From positions 39,781-103,780 of the forward strand of contig JBGSTD010000004.1 in assembly GCA_041736675.1 (NCBI GenBank): a stretch of DNA of 64,000 nt. The letters run 5' to 3'. The stretch's first letter is position 1. Every line of letters starts with the position of its first letter. The translations under genes and the position numbers were made by a program. Shown in pieces: positions 42,732 through 52,005 of this stretch. A model generated the notes under the pieces. That model had not been told where the DNA came from, searched no databases, and was given only the letters and a program-made list of their open reading frames with translations. The stretch comes from Salaquimonas sp041736675. GTDB taxonomy: Bacteria > Pseudomonadota > Alphaproteobacteria > Rhizobiales > Rhizobiaceae.

Positions 42732-43630
42732 CAGTAGTGCACCCTCTTCTCAACGAACTTGAACTGCAACACTGTCAATGCGCCAACAACAACCAGCAGC
42801 ACAACGGATTGCGCAGCAGACGAACCCAGATCCTGGCCAACAAATCCGTCTGAATATACCTTGTAGACAAGTATCGTCGTTGATTGCTGCGGACCTCCTC
42901 CGGTGATGGTGTGAATGACACCGAACGTTTCGAAAAAGGCATAAACCACATTGACGACCAGAAGAAAGAAAGTGGTCGGTGAAAGAAGCGGCAGAACAAT
43001 CGTGAAAAACCGTCGCCAGAACCGGGCACCATCTATTGCCGCAGCTTCGATAACCGAGCGGGGCACGGCCTGCAGAGCGGCATAGAAAAACAGAAAATTA
43101 TAACTGATACGGCCCCAAGATGAGGCAGCAACCACCAGGCCCATCGCTTCTGCACCATTGAGCACATGGTTCCAGTCATATCCCAATTGACCAAGATAGA
43201 AGGAAACGACCCCCACCCTTGTGTTGAACATGAAAAGCCAGAGGACACCAGCCACAGCAGGTGCAACAGCATAAGGCCAGATCAACAGCGTACGATAGGC
43301 TCCTGCCCCTTTGATCAACCTGTCAGCCAGTACAGCCAGGAACAGGGCTGGCACCATCGAAACGAGCGTTACAAGAATGGAAAACACCGCCGTTGTGATA
43401 AATGCGGTTCGGTAGAATTTGTCAGAAAACAGAAATTCGAAATTGCCGAGACCTACAAATTGCGACGACAGACCAAATGGATCGGGAATGAAAAGTGATT
43501 GCCAGATTGCCTGTCCTGCCGGATAAAAAAAGAAGACAGCCGAAACCAGTATCTGGGGAAAGACCAGACACAAAGGAAGCAACCAACCTTTGAATTTTAC
43601 CCGTTTTTCCAAGCCGCACCTCTTCGCCAA
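42731..43630 (-). CDS. ugpA: sn-Glycerol-3-phosphate ABC transporter permease
   Basis: A 299-residue six-TM permease with the UgpA features PAGQAIWQSLFIPDPFGLSSQFVGLGNFE, the EAA loop IEAAAIDGARFWRRFFTIVLPLLSPT and the end FGVIHTITGGGPQQSTTILVYKVY. It follows ugpB by 56 bp, across a hairpin. Confidence 0.93.
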   Translation of the reverse strand: MAKRCGLEKRVKFKGWLLPLCLVFPQILVSAVFFFYPAGQAIWQSLFIPDPFGLSSQFVGLGNFEFLFSDKFYRTAFITTAVFSILVTLVSMVPALFLAVLADRLIKGAGAYRTLLIWPYAVAPAVAGVLWLFMFNTRVGVVSFYLGQLGYDWNHVLNGAEAMGLVVAASSWGRISYNFLFFYAALQAVPRSVIEAAAIDGARFWRRFFTIVLPLLSPTTFFLLVVNVVYAFFETFGVIHTITGGGPQQSTTILVYKVYSDGFVGQDLGSSAAQSVVLLVVVGALTVLQFKFVEKRVHY

Positions 43631-43644
43631 TTGAAGTTTCAGCT

Positions 43645-43663
43645 GGCGGGGTCATCCCCCGCC
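43645..43663 (-). terminator. Hairpin between ugpB and ugpA
   Basis: GGCGGGG (43645-43651) and CCCCGCC (43657-43663) form a 7-bp GC stem with a 5-base loop, and outer AATTGAA/TTCAATT segments can extend it. It lies 23 bp past the ugpB stop, within the operon. Confidence 0.72.
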
Positions 43664-43686
43664 TGCCATTTCAATTTCGCGAATCC

Positions 43687-45000
43687 TCAGCGATTGGCCT
43701 GCTCAAAACGGCGCAACAACTGGTTGCCACGCTCGACCGCGCTGTCAAGGGCAGCCTGAGCTGGCTTGCTGCCGGACCAGACACCTTCCAATTCTTCGTC
43801 GATAATGGTTCGGATCTGGTCAAACGATCCGAGCCGGATACCCTTCGAGTTTGGAGTTGGTTCTTTGGCTGTCATCTGAACCACTGCGATGTCCGTGCCG
43901 GGATTGGCTTCATAAAAACCATCCGCCTTGGTCTTTTCTCCTGCAGCTGCGGTGATAGGCAGATAGCCGGTATCCTGATGCCACTTGGCCTGAATATCGG
44001 CAGAGGAAAGAAAGTTCAGGAACGTGGCAACGCCCTTGTAATCCTCTGCTTCATGGCCGGACATTACCCAAAGCGATGCTCCGCCAATAATGGTGTTTTG
44101 AGGCGCACCCTCAACACCTTCCCAATAAGGAAGCGGGCGAACAGCAAAATCAAATTTGGCTTCCGCCTTTATGCCTGCATAACCAGCAGAACTTTCGGTG
44201 AAGAGTGCGCATTCGCCGGACCGGAAATTTGCTCCGCCTTCATTGCGCCGCCCGGCATAGAAAAACTTGCCGTCCTTGGCCCAATCGCCCATTGTCTGGA
44301 TGTGTTTGACATGAAGCGGTGAATTGAATGCCAACTCGGTGTCGAGGCCGGCAAAACCATTTTCCTTCGTGGCAAACGGCACGTTATGATAGGCAGACAA
44401 ATTTTCCAGTTGAATCCAACTCTGCCAAGCAGTTGTAAGCGGGCACTTGCTCCCTGAAGCCTTGAGCTTGTCCAGTGCATCGCCAACCTTTTCCCAGGTT
44501 GAAAGATCCATCTCAGGGTCAAGGCCAGCGGCCTTGAGTGCATCCTTGTTCACCCACAGGACTGGTGTGGAAGAGTTGAATGGAAGCGACAACATCTGTC
44601 CGTCTGTGGTGGTGTAGTAGCCTTTGACCGAGCCTATAAATGCATTGGCGTCGAATGGAAGACCCGATTCTGCCATCACCTCATAAACCGGCTTGGTGGC
44701 TCCTTTTGCAGCCATCATGGTTGCTGTTCCGACTTCGAACACCATCAGGATTTCAGGTTGTTCCTTGGCCCTGAATGCAGCAATGCCCGCATTCAATGTT
44801 TCAGAATAGTTGCCTTTGTGGGATGCCACGACTTTGTAATCGCTTTGGCTTTTGTTGAAGGAGTCAACCTGCTCGGCAACCAGATCGCCCAATCGTCCGG
44901 TAAAAGCATGCCAGAATTGGACTTCCGTTTCAGCTGATGCATGTACCGGCATCATCAGCGCAGTACTTGTCAACAAACTTGCAAAAATGGTCTTCTTCAT
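43687..45000 (-). CDS. ugpB: sn-Glycerol-3-phosphate ABC transporter substrate-binding protein
   Basis: A 437-residue periplasmic protein with a Sec signal peptide (KKTIFASLLTSTALMMPVHA, then SA-ET near residue 24). EVQFWHAFTGRLGDLVAEQVDSFNKSQSDYKV, LPFNSSTPVLWVNKDALKAAGLDP and FTESSAGYAGIK are diagnostic for UgpB, which binds glycerol-3-phosphate and glycerophosphodiesters. A GGGAGGA ribosome site precedes the ATG. It is the first gene of ugpBAEC. I saw no convincing Pho box upstream. Confidence 0.94.
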   Translation of the reverse strand: MKKTIFASLLTSTALMMPVHASAETEVQFWHAFTGRLGDLVAEQVDSFNKSQSDYKVVASHKGNYSETLNAGIAAFRAKEQPEILMVFEVGTATMMAAKGATKPVYEVMAESGLPFDANAFIGSVKGYYTTTDGQMLSLPFNSSTPVLWVNKDALKAAGLDPEMDLSTWEKVGDALDKLKASGSKCPLTTAWQSWIQLENLSAYHNVPFATKENGFAGLDTELAFNSPLHVKHIQTMGDWAKDGKFFYAGRRNEGGANFRSGECALFTESSAGYAGIKAEAKFDFAVRPLPYWEGVEGAPQNTIIGGASLWVMSGHEAEDYKGVATFLNFLSSADIQAKWHQDTGYLPITAAAGEKTKADGFYEANPGTDIAVVQMTAKEPTPNSKGIRLGSFDQIRTIIDEELEGVWSGSKPAQAALDSAVERGNQLLRRFEQANR

Positions 45001-45361
45001 TTCTTCCTCCCGGTTCGGTTTTAAGAATTTATCGTCTGTGGCCGAATTAATAACAGTTGAAAGACTACAGTTTTGTGACTTCTTGGCAAGAGTTGATGCC
45101 GGACAAAATAGTCTTTTGTTGATGGGAAATTGTTTTCATTTCCGCAGGCAACAATCTGCCATCTGATCGCAGGTTATTCATCCGAGCCCTATCCCCGGAC
45201 AACCAGTCTGCGCCTTTAACCGGAATACAGGGCGATCAGTTTTTAAATTAGATACCCGGAAAATCCGGATATTAAAGTCAAAAAGGTACACAGAATATAT
45301 GGGGGTCACTGTCCGATACAGATTGACTTGTTTTGGAAACCGATTGTAACCTTGCCGCGTT
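45001..45361. other. 361-bp divergent region between ugpB and the glycine riboswitch
   Basis: It contains the promoters for ugpBAEC (minus) and gcvTHP (plus), is AT-rich around 45020-45130, and holds no supported gene. A 187-codon minus-strand frame (45178-45741) is antisense to the riboswitch and gcvT and shows no family features. Confidence 0.6.
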
Positions 45362-45518
45362 TGATGGGAGAATTCGGCGTTGCCGATGCCGAAGGAGCAA
45401 CCGCCTCGGAAACTCTCAGGCCCAAGGACCATCAGACGCGAACATACACTGGAGAGTGGTCCTGAATTTCGGACCCGCCGAAGGGATAACAATCTCAGGC
45501 AAACGGACAGAGGAGGCA
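45362..45518 (+). ncRNA. Tandem glycine riboswitch
   Basis: Two consecutive glycine aptamers. The first begins at GGGAGAATTC (45366), with GCCGAAGGAGCAACCGCC in its core and AACTCTCAGGCCCAAGGACC at its 3' side. The second begins at CTGGAGAGTGG (45449), with GCCGAAGGGATAACAATC and CTCAGGCAAACGGACAGAGG at its 3' side. The repeated GCCGAAGGxxxAAC and CTCAGGCxxAxGGAC blocks are the conserved glycine-binding cores. It lies about 60 nt upstream of gcvT, and by analogy with characterised members it should switch the glycine cleavage operon on when glycine is abundant. The exact ends are approximate. Confidence 0.95.
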
Positions 45519-45579
45519 TCATTGCCCGCACATGCGGAAGGATGGATGCTGGGTTATTCCGGCTTACTATGAGGGTCGG

Positions 45580-46689
45580 ATGACAGAACTTGATAAAACT
45601 GCACTTCATGATCTGCATATTGAACTCGGCGCGAAAATGGTGCCGTTTGCCGGATATTCCATGCCTGTCCAATACCCTGCGGGCGTCATGCAGGAACATC
45701 TTCACACAAGGCGGGATGCGGGCCTGTTTGATGTCAGCCATATGGGCCAGGTTATTTTACGCGGGGCCAAAGCCGCTTCAGAACTGGAGAAGCTGGTTCC
45801 CGTTGATATATCTGGCCTTAGGGAGGGTCGTCAGCGGTATGGATTTTTCACCGATGACACAGGTGGAATTCTGGACGATCTGATGATTGCCAACCGGGGA
45901 GATCACCTGCTTGTTGTCGTCAATGCAGCCTGCAAAACGTCTGATATTGCCCATATGCGGAAAAACCTCGCCTGCGAAATCGATGCAGTTCAGGATCGTT
46001 CGTTGCTTGCGCTCCAAGGGCCCGAGGCAGAGAACGCTCTTAAGAAAATCGTTCCCGGTGTCGAACCCATGAAGTTCATGGATGTTGGAACTTACCCCAG
46101 TCCGTATGGCGAATTATGGATATCCCGTTCCGGCTATACCGGCGAGGATGGTTTCGAAATTTCAGTTTCCAACAATCAGGCGACGGCGTTGGCGAGAGCC
46201 CTGATTGATCAGGACGCTGTATTGCCAATCGGGCTTGGTGCGAGAGACAGTTTGCGTTTGGAGGCTGGACTTTGCCTCTATGGCAATGACATTGATAAAA
46301 CCACATCGCCTGTGGAAGCCGGCCTTGATTGGGCGATACAGAAAGTTCGCCGCGCGGATGGAGCCAGAGCCGGCGGATTTCCGGGCGCCGAGCAAATTCT
46401 CCATGAGCTTGAACACGGCACAAAGCGCAAACGCGTTGGTTTGTTGCCGGAAGGCCGCGCGCCCATGCGGGCCGGAACACAATTGTTTGCCGATGAAACA
46501 AGTGAACACTCCATAGGAAATGTTACTTCCGGAGCATTTGGTCCGAGCATTGAGTGCCCCATGTCCATGGCCTACCTTGAGGCTGGATACTCCGCCCCGG
46601 ACACAATCATCTTTGGCGATGTCAGGGGAAAACGTCATCCGGCGAAGGTAAGCACGATGCCATTCACACCTGCGAATTTCAAACGCTAG
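45580..46689 (+). CDS. gcvT: Glycine cleavage system T protein (aminomethyltransferase)
   Basis: A 369-residue GcvT that transfers the methylene from aminomethyl-lipoyl H protein to tetrahydrofolate and releases ammonia. MVPFAGYSMPVQYP, RRDAGLFDVSHMGQV (about 42-56), the conserved Asp-containing SRSGYTGEDGFEI and GLGARDSLRLEAGLCLYGNDID are family signatures. ATG 45580 with GAGGG upstream is preferred over an in-frame ATG at 45532 that lies next to the riboswitch. First gene of gcvTHP. Confidence 0.96.
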   Translation: MTELDKTALHDLHIELGAKMVPFAGYSMPVQYPAGVMQEHLHTRRDAGLFDVSHMGQVILRGAKAASELEKLVPVDISGLREGRQRYGFFTDDTGGILDDLMIANRGDHLLVVVNAACKTSDIAHMRKNLACEIDAVQDRSLLALQGPEAENALKKIVPGVEPMKFMDVGTYPSPYGELWISRSGYTGEDGFEISVSNNQATALARALIDQDAVLPIGLGARDSLRLEAGLCLYGNDIDKTTSPVEAGLDWAIQKVRRADGARAGGFPGAEQILHELEHGTKRKRVGLLPEGRAPMRAGTQLFADETSEHSIGNVTSGAFGPSIECPMSMAYLEAGYSAPDTIIFGDVRGKRHPAKVSTMPFTPANFKR

Positions 46690-46709
46690 TTAATCAGGAG
46701 AATATTGAA

Positions 46710-47069
46710 ATGAAATATACTGGGGAACACGAGTGGCTGCGTGCGGAAGGCGATCTCGTTGTTGTCGGCATAACTGCCTACGCAACCGAACAATTGGGCG
46801 ACATCGTTTTTGTTGAACTTCCTGAACCTGATACAGCCGTTTCAAAAGGCGACGAGATTGTTGTTATTGAAAGCGTAAAAGCTGCTTCGGACATTTTGGC
46901 GCCTCTCAATGGAACCGTGGTGGAAATCAATTCTGCCTTGGTTGATGATCCCACTCTCGTCAACAGTGACCCTTTGGGGGCGGGATGGTTTTTCAAGATG
47001 AAGTTGTCTGATCCATCCGAATTGGCCGGTTTGATGGAAGAAGCTGCCTATAATGACTTGATCGCATAG
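46710..47069 (+). CDS. gcvH: Glycine cleavage system H protein (lipoyl carrier)
   Basis: A 119-residue H protein. The lipoyl-lysine is Lys57 in VIESVKAASD. HEWLR at the N-terminus and GITAYATEQLGDIVFVELP are typical. It carries the aminomethyl group between GcvP, GcvT and the lipoamide dehydrogenase, which is not in this window. 20 bp after gcvT, with AGGAG upstream. Confidence 0.96.
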   Translation: MKYTGEHEWLRAEGDLVVVGITAYATEQLGDIVFVELPEPDTAVSKGDEIVVIESVKAASDILAPLNGTVVEINSALVDDPTLVNSDPLGAGWFFKMKLSDPSELAGLMEEAAYNDLIA

Positions 47070-47081
47070 GGGAGCATCCAT

Positions 47082-49913
47082 ATGGCTTTCGTTCCGACCG
47101 ACTACAAACCTTATGACTTTGCCAATCGGCGCCATATCGGCCCCTCTCCTGCCGAAATCAAGGAAATGCTCGATACACTTGGTGTCGACAGTCTTGATAC
47201 TCTGATCGATGAAACAGTACCCAAAAGCATTCGTCAGAAAGAACCTCTCGAACTCGGCGTAGCGATGTCGGAAAGCCAGCTACTTTGGCACATGCGGCAG
47301 ACTACAAAAAAGAATATCGTTTTTACCTCGATGATCGGACAAGGCTATCATGGAACTGTATTGCCGCCTGCAATACAGCGGAACATCCTTGAAAATCCGG
47401 CTTGGTATACTGCCTATACTCCCTACCAGCCTGAAATCAGCCAGGGACGCCTGGAAGCTCTGCTGAATTACCAGACCATGATTTGCGATTTGACCGGTCT
47501 TGATATCGCCAATGCCTCCCTGCTGGATGAAGGTACCGCCGCTGCTGAAGCAATGACGATGGCTCAGCGTGTTTCCAAATCCGGAAACAGCCGTTTTTTT
47601 GTTGATGAAGACTGCCACCCGCAAAACATCGCAGTTATGAAGACCCGAGCAGAACCTCTCAATATCGAGTTGATTGTCGCCCCGGTTGATGACCTCAACC
47701 CTGCTGAAGTTTTTGGTGCGATATTCCAATATCCCGGAACCCGCGGCAGAGTGCGTGATTTTACATCACATATGGAAGCTCTTCACGCGGAAAAAGCGAT
47801 CGGGATTGTAATTGCAGACCCGATGGCTCTGGCATTATTGAAAGAACCGGGCGCAATGGGCGCTGATATTGCCGTCGGTTCCACTCAACGCTTTGGTGTG
47901 CCAATGGGCTTTGGTGGTCCCCATGCTGCCTACATGTCCTGCCGCGATGCGTTTAAACGCGCTTTGCCGGGACGCATTGTCGGGGTGTCGCTGGATTCGC
48001 ACGGCAACAAGGCCTACAGGCTGTCGCTGCAAACACGCGAACAACATATCCGACGGGAAAAGGCGACTTCCAACGTCTGTACAGCGCAAGCACTGTTGGC
48101 GGTGATTGCCGGATTTTACGCAGTATTCCATGGTCCCGATGGCATCAAGGCAATTGCCCAGCAAATTCATTTAAAGACAGCAAGGGTTGCAAGAGGACTC
48201 AAGGCAAAGAGGTTCGAACTGGAAAATGATACTTTCTTTGACACGCTTTGTGTTGAAGTTGGTGCGCTTCAAGGCGTTATTCTGGAATCAGCCAGAGCAA
48301 GGAGCATCAATTTGCGAAAAATTGGTGATACCAAACTAGGCATTACGCTCGATGAAACCACCCGGCTTGAGACCATCGAAGAACTTTTCCATGCTTTTGG
48401 AATTACCGATGCAACACATGAAGAACCCGAATATCACTTACCCGAAGATCTGGTGCGTGAAAGCGAATATCTGACCCATCCAATCTTCCATTTGAACAGG
48501 GCCGAAACGGAAATGATGCGGTATATGCGCCGCCTTGCAGACAGGGATTTGGCATTGGACCGCGCCATGATTCCCCTTGGCTCCTGTACCATGAAGCTCA
48601 ATTCAGCCGCTGAAATGATGCCAATCACCTGGCCGGAATTTTCAAATATCCATCCCTATGCACCCGTTGAACAGGTTGCGGGATATAGTCTCATGCTGGC
48701 AGACCTGTCAGAAAAATTGTGCATTATTACAGGGTATGATGCGATGTCCATGCAGCCCAATTCGGGCGCGCAGGGTGAGTATGCCGGCCTTTTGACCATT
48801 CGCTCCTATCACCACTCCCGCGGCGATACAAACCGCACTATCTGTCTTATTCCGGTATCTGCACATGGTACCAATCCGGCGTCAGCGCAAATGGCCGGAA
48901 TGGAAGTTGTGGTTGTGAAATCTGCCGCCAATGGAGACATAGATCTTGATGATTTTCGCGCAAAGGCAGAAGTGGCGGGTGACCGTCTTGCCGCCTGCAT
49001 GATCACCTACCCATCCACCCATGGCGTTTTTGAAGAAACGGTTCGCGACATTTGCGACATTACCCACCAATACGGTGGCCAGGTATATCTCGACGGAGCC
49101 AATCTCAATGCAATGGTTGGTCTTGCCAAACCGGGAGAGATCGGTTCAGATGTCAGCCATCTCAATCTTCACAAGACATTTTGCATTCCACACGGTGGTG
49201 GCGGACCGGGGATGGGACCCATTGGTGTCAAAAACCACCTCGCTCCGTTCCTGCCCGGCGATCCGGTAAATGGCGAAGGTGCTGTCTCCAGTGCCAATTT
49301 CGGTTCCGCTTCCATTCTTCCCATTAGCTGGGCATATTGTCTGATGATGGGCGGCGATGGACTGACCCAGGCAACCAAGATTGCGATCCTGAATGCCAAC
49401 TACATCGCCAAGCGCCTCGAAGGCGCTTACAATGTTCTTTTCAGAGGAAGAAAAGGGCGGGTGGCGCACGAGTGCATTCTCGACACAAGGCCTTTTGCCG
49501 AAACAGCAGATGTCACTGTCGAAGATATAGCCAAGCGCTTGATGGATAGCGGGTTTCATGCGCCAACCATGAGCTGGCCTGTCTCAGGTACATTGATGGT
49601 TGAGCCGACGGAAAGCGAAACCAAAGCTGAACTGGACAGGTTTTGTGATGCCATGTTGTCGATCCGCAATGAAATTGCCTTGATTGAAAAGGGCGAAATG
49701 CCCCGTTCGAACAATCCGTTGAAAAACGCTCCCCATACCACGGCAGATCTGATTGCAGATTGGGACCGCCCCTATTCGCGTGAAGTGGGATGTTTCCCGA
49801 CCGGTTCATTCAGGGTGGACAAATACTGGCCTCCGGTTGGCCGCATTGACAACGTCTATGGCGACCGCAATCTGGTCTGCACCTGCCCGCCTTTGGAAAA
49901 TTATCTGGAGTAG
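47082..49913 (+). CDS. gcvP: Glycine dehydrogenase (decarboxylating), P protein
   Basis: A 943-residue single-chain P protein that decarboxylates glycine using PLP. The FANRHIGPSPAEIKEML start, TPYQPEISQGRLEALLNYQTM, and the PLP-binding Lys in NLHKTFCIPHGGGGPGMGPIG (Lys about 698) are diagnostic. The fused form (equivalent to GcvPA+GcvPB) is normal for proteobacteria. It ends the gcvTHP set; the next gene starts 194 bp later on the same strand. Confidence 0.97.
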   Translation: MAFVPTDYKPYDFANRRHIGPSPAEIKEMLDTLGVDSLDTLIDETVPKSIRQKEPLELGVAMSESQLLWHMRQTTKKNIVFTSMIGQGYHGTVLPPAIQRNILENPAWYTAYTPYQPEISQGRLEALLNYQTMICDLTGLDIANASLLDEGTAAAEAMTMAQRVSKSGNSRFFVDEDCHPQNIAVMKTRAEPLNIELIVAPVDDLNPAEVFGAIFQYPGTRGRVRDFTSHMEALHAEKAIGIVIADPMALALLKEPGAMGADIAVGSTQRFGVPMGFGGPHAAYMSCRDAFKRALPGRIVGVSLDSHGNKAYRLSLQTREQHIRREKATSNVCTAQALLAVIAGFYAVFHGPDGIKAIAQQIHLKTARVARGLKAKRFELENDTFFDTLCVEVGALQGVILESARARSINLRKIGDTKLGITLDETTRLETIEELFHAFGITDATHEEPEYHLPEDLVRESEYLTHPIFHLNRAETEMMRYMRRLADRDLALDRAMIPLGSCTMKLNSAAEMMPITWPEFSNIHPYAPVEQVAGYSLMLADLSEKLCIITGYDAMSMQPNSGAQGEYAGLLTIRSYHHSRGDTNRTICLIPVSAHGTNPASAQMAGMEVVVVKSAANGDIDLDDFRAKAEVAGDRLAACMITYPSTHGVFEETVRDICDITHQYGGQVYLDGANLNAMVGLAKPGEIGSDVSHLNLHKTFCIPHGGGGPGMGPIGVKNHLAPFLPGDPVNGEGAVSSANFGSASILPISWAYCLMMGGDGLTQATKIAILNANYIAKRLEGAYNVLFRGRKGRVAHECILDTRPFAETADVTVEDIAKRLMDSGFHAPTMSWPVSGTLMVEPTESETKAELDRFCDAMLSIRNEIALIEKGEMPRSNNPLKNAPHTTADLIADWDRPYSREVGCFPTGSFRVDKYWPPVGRIDNVYGDRNLVCTCPPLENYLE

Positions 49914-50107
49914 ACATCACGACCGGCCAATTCATTGGAATTCTGCAGGATTGCTGATTGCGCCATTGTCCGGTGTGAACTTCGATAATCGTCTCTATTG
50001 TCGTAACCTTCGCAACGCCTTGAAGCGACTGCGCAAAGTTTGAATTCCGCGCCTTGCGCAAAAACAAATATTACTATTAGCATTGCATGAAACCGCCGGG
50101 AGATTTT

Positions 50108-50614
50108 ATGCCGCCGATTGCATCTCTGTTTGTAAGATACGTAGACAGGCTGAATTACAGTATCGGCCGACTGGTCATGCTCGGCATTTTCATCATGGTT
50201 GGCATCCTGCTTTGGTCCTCGATCTCCAAGACGTTTTTCCTGCCCTCCCTGTGGACCCTGGAGGTAGCCCAATTTGCCATGGTTGCCTATTATATGCTGG
50301 GTGGCCCCTACTCCATGCAATTGGGATCCAATGTCAGAATGGATTTGTTCTACGGTGAGTGGTCGACCAGAAAGAAAGCCAAGGTCGATGCATTTTCGGT
50401 GTTTTGCCTGATTTTCTATCTTGGCGTCTTGCTCTATGGCGCAGTCGAAAGCACCGCTTACTCCTTTGAATATGGCGAACGAAGCCCAACAGCCTGGCGG
50501 CCGGTCTTGTGGCCCATAAAGGTAATCATGGTCGTTGGCGTTTTTCTGATGCTGCTGCAGGCGATTTCCGAATTGCTGAAAGACCTCGCAAAAATCCGCG
50601 ATGAGGAATTGTGA
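50108..50614 (+). CDS. TRAP transporter small permease (DctQ)
   Basis: A 168-residue protein with four hydrophobic segments, including LVMLGIFIMVGILLWSSI and LWPIKVIMVVGVFLMLLQAI, and the family core TLEVAQFAMVAYYMLGGPYSMQLGSNVRMDLF. I placed the start at ATG 50108, which has GGGAG 5 bases upstream, rather than at ATG 50087. The stop overlaps the large-permease start (TGATG). It may be transcribed with gcvTHP or from its own promoter in the spacer. Confidence 0.9.
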   Translation: MPPIASLFVRYVDRLNYSIGRLVMLGIFIMVGILLWSSISKTFFLPSLWTLEVAQFAMVAYYMLGGPYSMQLGSNVRMDLFYGEWSTRKKAKVDAFSVFCLIFYLGVLLYGAVESTAYSFEYGERSPTAWRPVLWPIKVIMVVGVFLMLLQAISELLKDLAKIRDEEL

Positions 50615-51936
50615 TGTCATACAATCTCATCGCAATCCTGATGTTTTCCACGATGATGCTGATGATGATGACCGGTCAGCGCGTCTTTGGAGCCATCGGC
50701 GCTGTCGCAGCCATCGCAGCGCTTTCACTTTGGGGTGTTGGTGGTTCGGATATTCCTTTTGCTTCGGCCATGAAGCTGATGAAGTGGTATCCGCTGCTGA
50801 CTCTGCCGATGTTTATTTTCATGGGCTACATCCTTTCTGAATCCAAGATTGCGGATGACCTCTACAAGATGTTCCATGTCTGGATGGGGCCGCTCAACGG
50901 CGGGCTTGCAATTGGAACGATCGGCTTGATGGTGCTTGTTTCGGCAATGAATGGTCTTTCCGTTGCCGGGATGGCGATTGGTGCGACAATAGCGTTGCCG
51001 GAATTATTGCGCCGCGGGTATGACAAGCAAATGGTCACCGGCGTCATTCAGGCGGGGTCTTCGCTCGGGATTTTGGTTCCGCCATCAGTGGTACTGGTTC
51101 TTTACGCCATGATTGCGCGCCAACCTGTTGGACAGCTCTGGCTGGCTGGCGTTGTTCCCGGTCTTATGATGGCCGCCATGTTTGTAATTTACATAGCTAT
51201 CCGCTGCTGGATAAATCCTTCGCTAGGCCCTGCCCTGCCAAAAGAGGAACGCACGTTCACCCTCAAGGAAAAATTGTCATTGCTGCGCGCGGGAATCCTT
51301 CCGCTTGTCATTTTTGCAGCCATGATGATGCCATTTATAAACGGCTGGACAAGTCTTGTTGAAAGCTCGGCAATCGGCGCGATGACCGCCTTTGTCGCTG
51401 CCGTTCTGAAACGCAGAATGACAAAAGAAGTATTCGAAGTTTCTGTTCGTCAGACCCTCGCCATTTCCTGCATGTTCATGTGGATTATTCTTGCTGCGCT
51501 CGGGTTTGGAGCAGTGTTCGATGGATTGGGTGCGGTAAAATCAATTGAGAACCTGTTTACCGAACAGATGCATCTCGACCCTTGGACCATTTTGATACTT
51601 ATGCAGCTCTCATTCCTGATTATGGGTACTTTCCTTGATGACACCGCAATGCTTGTGATTGTCGCACCACTCTACGTGCCGCTTGTACAGGCCTTGGGCT
51701 TTGATCTAATCTGGTATGGAATACTTTACACCATCACCACCCAGGTTGCGTACATGACACCGCCATTTGGTTACAATCTGTTCTTGATGCGGGCGATGGC
51801 TCCCCCGGAAATTTCGCTGCGTGACATTTATGGATCGATTCTTCCCTTTGTCGGCGTCATGATATTGGCATTGGCACTGGTCATGATTTTTCCGCAAATT
51901 GCACTTTGGCTGCCAAATCATGTCTATGGAAAATAA
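50614..51936 (+). CDS. TRAP transporter large permease (DctM)
   Basis: A 440-residue, about 12-TM permease. LVSAMNGLSVAGMAIGATIALPELLRRGYDKQ, AGSSLGILVPPSVVLVLYAMIARQPVGQLWLAGV and TPPFGYNLFLMRA are DctM motifs, of the subgroup associated with amino-acid-like or keto-acid substrates and distinct from the uxu-linked DctM. A GTG one codon upstream is an alternative start. Confidence 0.93.
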   Translation: MSYNLIAILMFSTMMLMMMTGQRVFGAIGAVAAIAALSLWGVGGSDIPFASAMKLMKWYPLLTLPMFIFMGYILSESKIADDLYKMFHVWMGPLNGGLAIGTIGLMVLVSAMNGLSVAGMAIGATIALPELLRRGYDKQMVTGVIQAGSSLGILVPPSVVLVLYAMIARQPVGQLWLAGVVPGLMMAAMFVIYIAIRCWINPSLGPALPKEERTFTLKEKLSLLRAGILPLVIFAAMMMPFINGWTSLVESSAIGAMTAFVAAVLKRRMTKEVFEVSVRQTLAISCMFMWIILAALGFGAVFDGLGAVKSIENLFTEQMHLDPWTILILMQLSFLIMGTFLDDTAMLVIVAPLYVPLVQALGFDLIWYGILYTITTQVAYMTPPFGYNLFLMRAMAPPEISLRDIYGSILPFVGVMILALALVMIFPQIALWLPNHVYGK

Positions 51937-52005
51937 ATTGATCTCCGAAAGGAGCAATACGAGGGCGAAACCGAAACTAGTAAACTCAAAAGCATGGAGA
52001 ATTAC

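Noticed and set aside
45020..45090. Possible Pho box upstream of ugpB (CTGTAGT and CTGTTAT on the minus strand)
   Set aside because: The two half-sites are 14 bases apart start to start rather than 11, and the halves are degenerate.
45532..45579. Upstream in-frame ATG for gcvT
   Set aside because: It abuts the riboswitch 3' side, adds 16 residues absent from the GcvT family, and lacks the GAGGG site that precedes ATG 45580.
45178..45741. 187-codon minus-strand frame across the riboswitch and gcvT start
   Set aside because: It is antisense to the conserved glycine aptamers and gcvT, with no protein features.
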